This document shows positions 61,647 to 64,000 of a DNA stretch of 64,000 bases, in pieces (positions within the stretch are counted from its first letter, which is position 1; each line of letters starts with the position of its first letter). The notes beneath the pieces were generated by a model. The model had not been told where the DNA came from. It ran no database searches and was given only the letters and a program-made list of their open reading frames with translations. The DNA lies in contig NZ_JACIJS010000009.1 of assembly GCF_014199445.1 (NCBI RefSeq), positions 42,040-106,039 of the forward strand, given 5' to 3'. A program made the translations under genes and the position numbers. This DNA comes from Rubricella aquisinus (GTDB lineage Bacteria > Pseudomonadota > Alphaproteobacteria > Rhodobacterales > Rhodobacteraceae).

Positions 61647-62624
61647 ATGAGCTGGCTTTCCAATTTCACGCGGCCAATGATCAACACCCTGTTCTCCCGA
61701 CGCGAAACGCCGGAGAATTTGTGGACGAAATGCGAGAGCTGCGGAACGATGCTGTTCCACCGCGAATTGTCGGACGCGCTCAACACCTGCCCTAATTGCG
61801 ATCATCACATGGCGATCACGCCGCGCGAACGGTTTGCGGCCCTGTTCGACGGTGGCGTGTTCTCAGAGGTGAAAGTGCCCGATCCGATCGCTGATCCGCT
61901 GCATTTCCGCGATCAGAAGAAATACCCCGACCGGATGAAAGAGGCGCGCAAGAAAACCACCGAGCATGAGGCGATGCTGGTCGGCGAGGGCGACCTTGGC
62001 GGGCTCAAGATCGTGGCGGCTTGTCAGGATTTCAGCTTCATGGGTGGGTCCATGGGCATGTTTGTCGGCAACGCGATTATCGCGGCGGCAGAGCGTGCGG
62101 TGGCCCTTCATGCCCCATTGATCCTGTTTTCCGCCGCAGGTGGCGCGCGGATGCAGGAAGGTATCCTGAGCCTGATGCAAATGCCGCGCACCACTGTGGC
62201 CGTGCAGATGCTGAAAGAGGCGGGCCTGCCCTATATTGTCGTACTCACCCATCCCACCACCGGCGGCGTGACCGCGAGCTATGCGATGCTGGGGGATGTG
62301 CAGATCGCAGAGCCGAACGCGCTGATCTGCTTTGCCGGGCCGCGTGTGATCGAACAGACGATCCGCGAAAAACTGCCCGAAGGCTTCCAGCGGTCTGAAT
62401 ATCTGCTCGATCACGGGATGCTCGACCGCGTGACCCACCGCAAGGATCTGCGCGACGAGTTGGCCACCATCACCCGCATGATGATGAAAGAGCCCGCGCG
62501 CAGCCATGGCGATCTGCCCGCACCGGTCGTCGAGGAGACCCCGCAGGACCAAGCCGAAGCGATCATCGAAGAGGTGAAAGCCGAGGATGCCGCCGTTCCC
62601 TCAGAGGACGCGCCAAAAGCATGA
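61647..62624 (+). CDS. accD: Acetyl-CoA carboxylase carboxyltransferase subunit beta
   Basis: A 325-residue subunit making malonyl-CoA for fatty-acid synthesis with AccA. The N-terminal zinc ribbon is KCESCGTMLFHRELSDALNTCPNC, and the crotonase-like core contains FSAAGGARMQEGILSLMQM and HPTTGGVTASYAMLGDV. The C-terminal 45 residues are Glu- and Ala-rich. The start codon of folC overlaps its stop (ATGA), a conserved accD-folC order. Confidence 0.97.
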   Translation: MSWLSNFTRPMINTLFSRRETPENLWTKCESCGTMLFHRELSDALNTCPNCDHHMAITPRERFAALFDGGVFSEVKVPDPIADPLHFRDQKKYPDRMKEARKKTTEHEAMLVGEGDLGGLKIVAACQDFSFMGGSMGMFVGNAIIAAAERAVALHAPLILFSAAGGARMQEGILSLMQMPRTTVAVQMLKEAGLPYIVVLTHPTTGGVTASYAMLGDVQIAEPNALICFAGPRVIEQTIREKLPEGFQRSEYLLDHGMLDRVTHRKDLRDELATITRMMMKEPARSHGDLPAPVVEETPQDQAEAIIEEVKAEDAAVPSEDAPKA

Positions 62625-63898
62625 GCGCACCCACAGGGTCCGACCGCATCCTAGAGCGGATGATGGCGCTGCATCCAAAGATCATTGACCTGACGCTGGA
62701 CCGCGTCTGGCGGCTCTTGGCGGCGCTGGATCACCCCGAACGGCGGCTTGCCCCGGTAATCCACATCGCAGGCACGAATGGCAAAGGGTCGAGCCAAGCG
62801 ATGTTTTGCGCGGGGCTGGAGGCGGCGGGTAAGCGCGTCTGTGCTTATACCTCCCCGCATCTCGCGCGATTTCACGAGCGGATCCGCCTGCCGGATGGGT
62901 TGATCTCAGAGCCTGATCTGGAGGCTGTGCTGGCGGAATGCGAGGACGCGAATGGCGGTGCGTCGATCACCTATTTCGAGATCACGACGGTGGCGGCCCT
63001 GTTGGCCTTTGCGCGGGCGCAAGCGGATTACACGCTCTTGGAGGTGGGTCTTGGCGGGCGGCTTGATGCCACGAATGTGGTTGAGAAACCTGTGCTGACG
63101 ATGATCACGCCCGTCAGCCTCGATCATCAGCAATTTCTGGGGGACACGATCGGGGCGATTGCGGGTGAAAAGGCGGGCATCCTGAAGCCGGGCGTGCCAT
63201 GCGTGGTGAACCGACAGGCGGATGAGGCGCTTGCGGTGATCGAAGCACGGGCGGAGGCGCTGGGCGCGCCCCTGATCGTTGCCGGGCGTGATTTTGATGT
63301 TTGGGAAGAGCGCGGGCGGATGGTGTTTCAAGATCTCAATGGTCTTCTGGACTTGCCGTTGCCGAACCTGATTGGCGCGCATCAGGTTGAGAACGCGGGC
63401 GCGGTGATCGCGGGTTTGCGCCAGTTGGGTTTTGACGACACGGTGGTCGAGGCGGCGGTGACCCGCGCCGAATGGCCTGCCCGGATGCAGCGCCTCCGGC
63501 ATGGCCCGTTGGTCGAGGCGGCTGGGGCGGCGGAGCTGTGGCTCGATGGCGGGCACAATCCGGCGGCTGGCGTGGCCATGGCGGAGGCGCTTTCGCGCCT
63601 CGCGCCGCGCCCGACCCATGCGATCTGCGGGATGCTGAACACGAAAGATATCGGGGGTTTTCTGGCGCCCTTGCGCGCCCATGTCGAAAGCCTTCATGCG
63701 GTCAGCATCCCGGGGGAGCAGGCGACGTTGCCTGCTGAAACCACAATGGAGTTTGCGCAAAAGGCGGGCATCACATCATCCTGCGCACCCAGCGTGCTGG
63801 ATGCGGTGCACGCCATCAGGGCCAAAGATCCCAACGCCCGGATCGTGATCTGCGGCTCGCTCTATCTTGCCGGGAACGTGTTGCGCGAAAACGGCTAG
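62621..63898 (+). CDS. folC: Bifunctional folylpolyglutamate synthase/dihydrofolate synthase
   Basis: A 425-residue Mur-ligase-type enzyme adding glutamate to dihydropteroate and folates. The P-loop VIHIAGTNGKGSSQAMF and TSPHLARFHERIRLPDG are FolC hallmarks, as is LLEVGLGGRLDATNVV. Its start overlaps accD by four bases. The composite repeat begins five bases past its stop and runs off the window. Confidence 0.95.
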   Translation: MSAPTGSDRILERMMALHPKIIDLTLDRVWRLLAALDHPERRLAPVIHIAGTNGKGSSQAMFCAGLEAAGKRVCAYTSPHLARFHERIRLPDGLISEPDLEAVLAECEDANGGASITYFEITTVAALLAFARAQADYTLLEVGLGGRLDATNVVEKPVLTMITPVSLDHQQFLGDTIGAIAGEKAGILKPGVPCVVNRQADEALAVIEARAEALGAPLIVAGRDFDVWEERGRMVFQDLNGLLDLPLPNLIGAHQVENAGAVIAGLRQLGFDDTVVEAAVTRAEWPARMQRLRHGPLVEAAGAAELWLDGGHNPAAGVAMAEALSRLAPRPTHAICGMLNTKDIGGFLAPLRAHVESLHAVSIPGEQATLPAETTMEFAQKAGITSSCAPSVLDAVHAIRAKDPNARIVICGSLYLAGNVLRENG

Positions 63899-63902
63899 CG
63901 TG

Positions 63903-64000
63903 GCGCTCCCGCACGTCGGCTTCGCCTCCCTTTGGGGTGAGGGCGAAAGACAAACGCTGCGGGGCAGCGTTTGCGCCCGAACGCGCGGAATGAAATGAAG
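63903..64000. repeat. Left part of a third composite element, cut by the window edge
   Basis: The last 98 bases equal 38223-38320 with a single difference (63953 A against G). If the copy is complete, the core hairpins and an inverted head should follow beyond the edge. Confidence 0.85.

Noticed and set aside
1..64000. Mobile island, plasmid or defence system
   Set aside because: No integrase, transposase, relaxase, restriction, toxin-antitoxin or CRISPR gene was recognised; coding style looks uniform across the window.

Overview
The window is a compact, high-GC bacterial chromosome segment, best read as an alphaproteobacterium of the order Rhodobacterales (Roseobacter/Rhodobacter group). 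Supporting marks are the GT14-like glycosyltransferase with a DUF5928-type tail, the DUF1013/TrcR regulator, paired DUF1127 genes next to CCUCC-loop hairpins, a PHA phasin, an FAD-fused SelD beside MnmH, and many intergenic copies of a GCCTCCGGCGGG-type repeat. I see no integrase, transposase, phage structural gene, plasmid gene, CRISPR array or rRNA. This is core chromosome, and its unusual content lies between the genes.

Layout. 1-13 kb: the 5' end of carB, a CPA2 antiporter, a GNAT enzyme, a CPBP protease, aspS, DUF1993, azoR, a nitroreductase, an EI24-like protein, an Fe(3+)-binding protein with two upstream palindromes, and convergent mnmH and selD. 13-25.5 kb: an alpha/beta hydrolase with a membrane domain, then the glycogen operon glgP-glgB-glgC-glgA-glgX plus a GH13 alpha-glucosidase. 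Just ahead of glgP lie a LacI-type palindrome and a GGAAC-N17-CGTT promoter candidate. 25.5-33 kb: slyX, a 2-hydroxyacid dehydrogenase, a CsaA-like protein, a phasin, proC, ybjN, two transport or membrane genes, a LysR regulator divergent from an NDH-2-like oxidoreductase, and tRNA-Arg(CCG).

33-47 kb: surface-sugar genes (four glycosyltransferase-like proteins and a carbohydrate sulfotransferase), a small envelope-stress cluster (holin-like, YqjD-like, DUF1328) with divergent GGAAC promoters, a HIT protein, the argD-GNAT-argF operon, an EamA transporter, DUF2867 and two DUF1127 genes. 47-64 kb: an MFS exporter, trpS, a LysE exporter, a universal stress protein, lolA, ycjF-GNAT-ycjX, truA, a GST with a YHS-like tail, trcR, an RNase T2, a di-haem peroxidase, a branched-chain aminotransferase with a quinone oxidoreductase, and accD-folC.

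The most unusual content is intergenic. (1) A composite structured element bounded by inverted GCGCTCCCGC ends occurs at 557-890 and 38223-38612 and starts again at the right window edge. It shares modules with shorter elements that start at or shortly after stop codons. (2) The DUF1127 gene at 46.6-46.8 kb is followed by two hairpins with CCUCC-type loops, the last being a terminator, which resembles the CcsR/cuckoo RNA arrangement of Rhodobacter. (3) Several clear operator and promoter candidates occur, including GGAAC-type stress promoters ahead of glgP and at the envelope-stress cluster. All functional statements rest on reading motifs and remembered family features; no database search was run.
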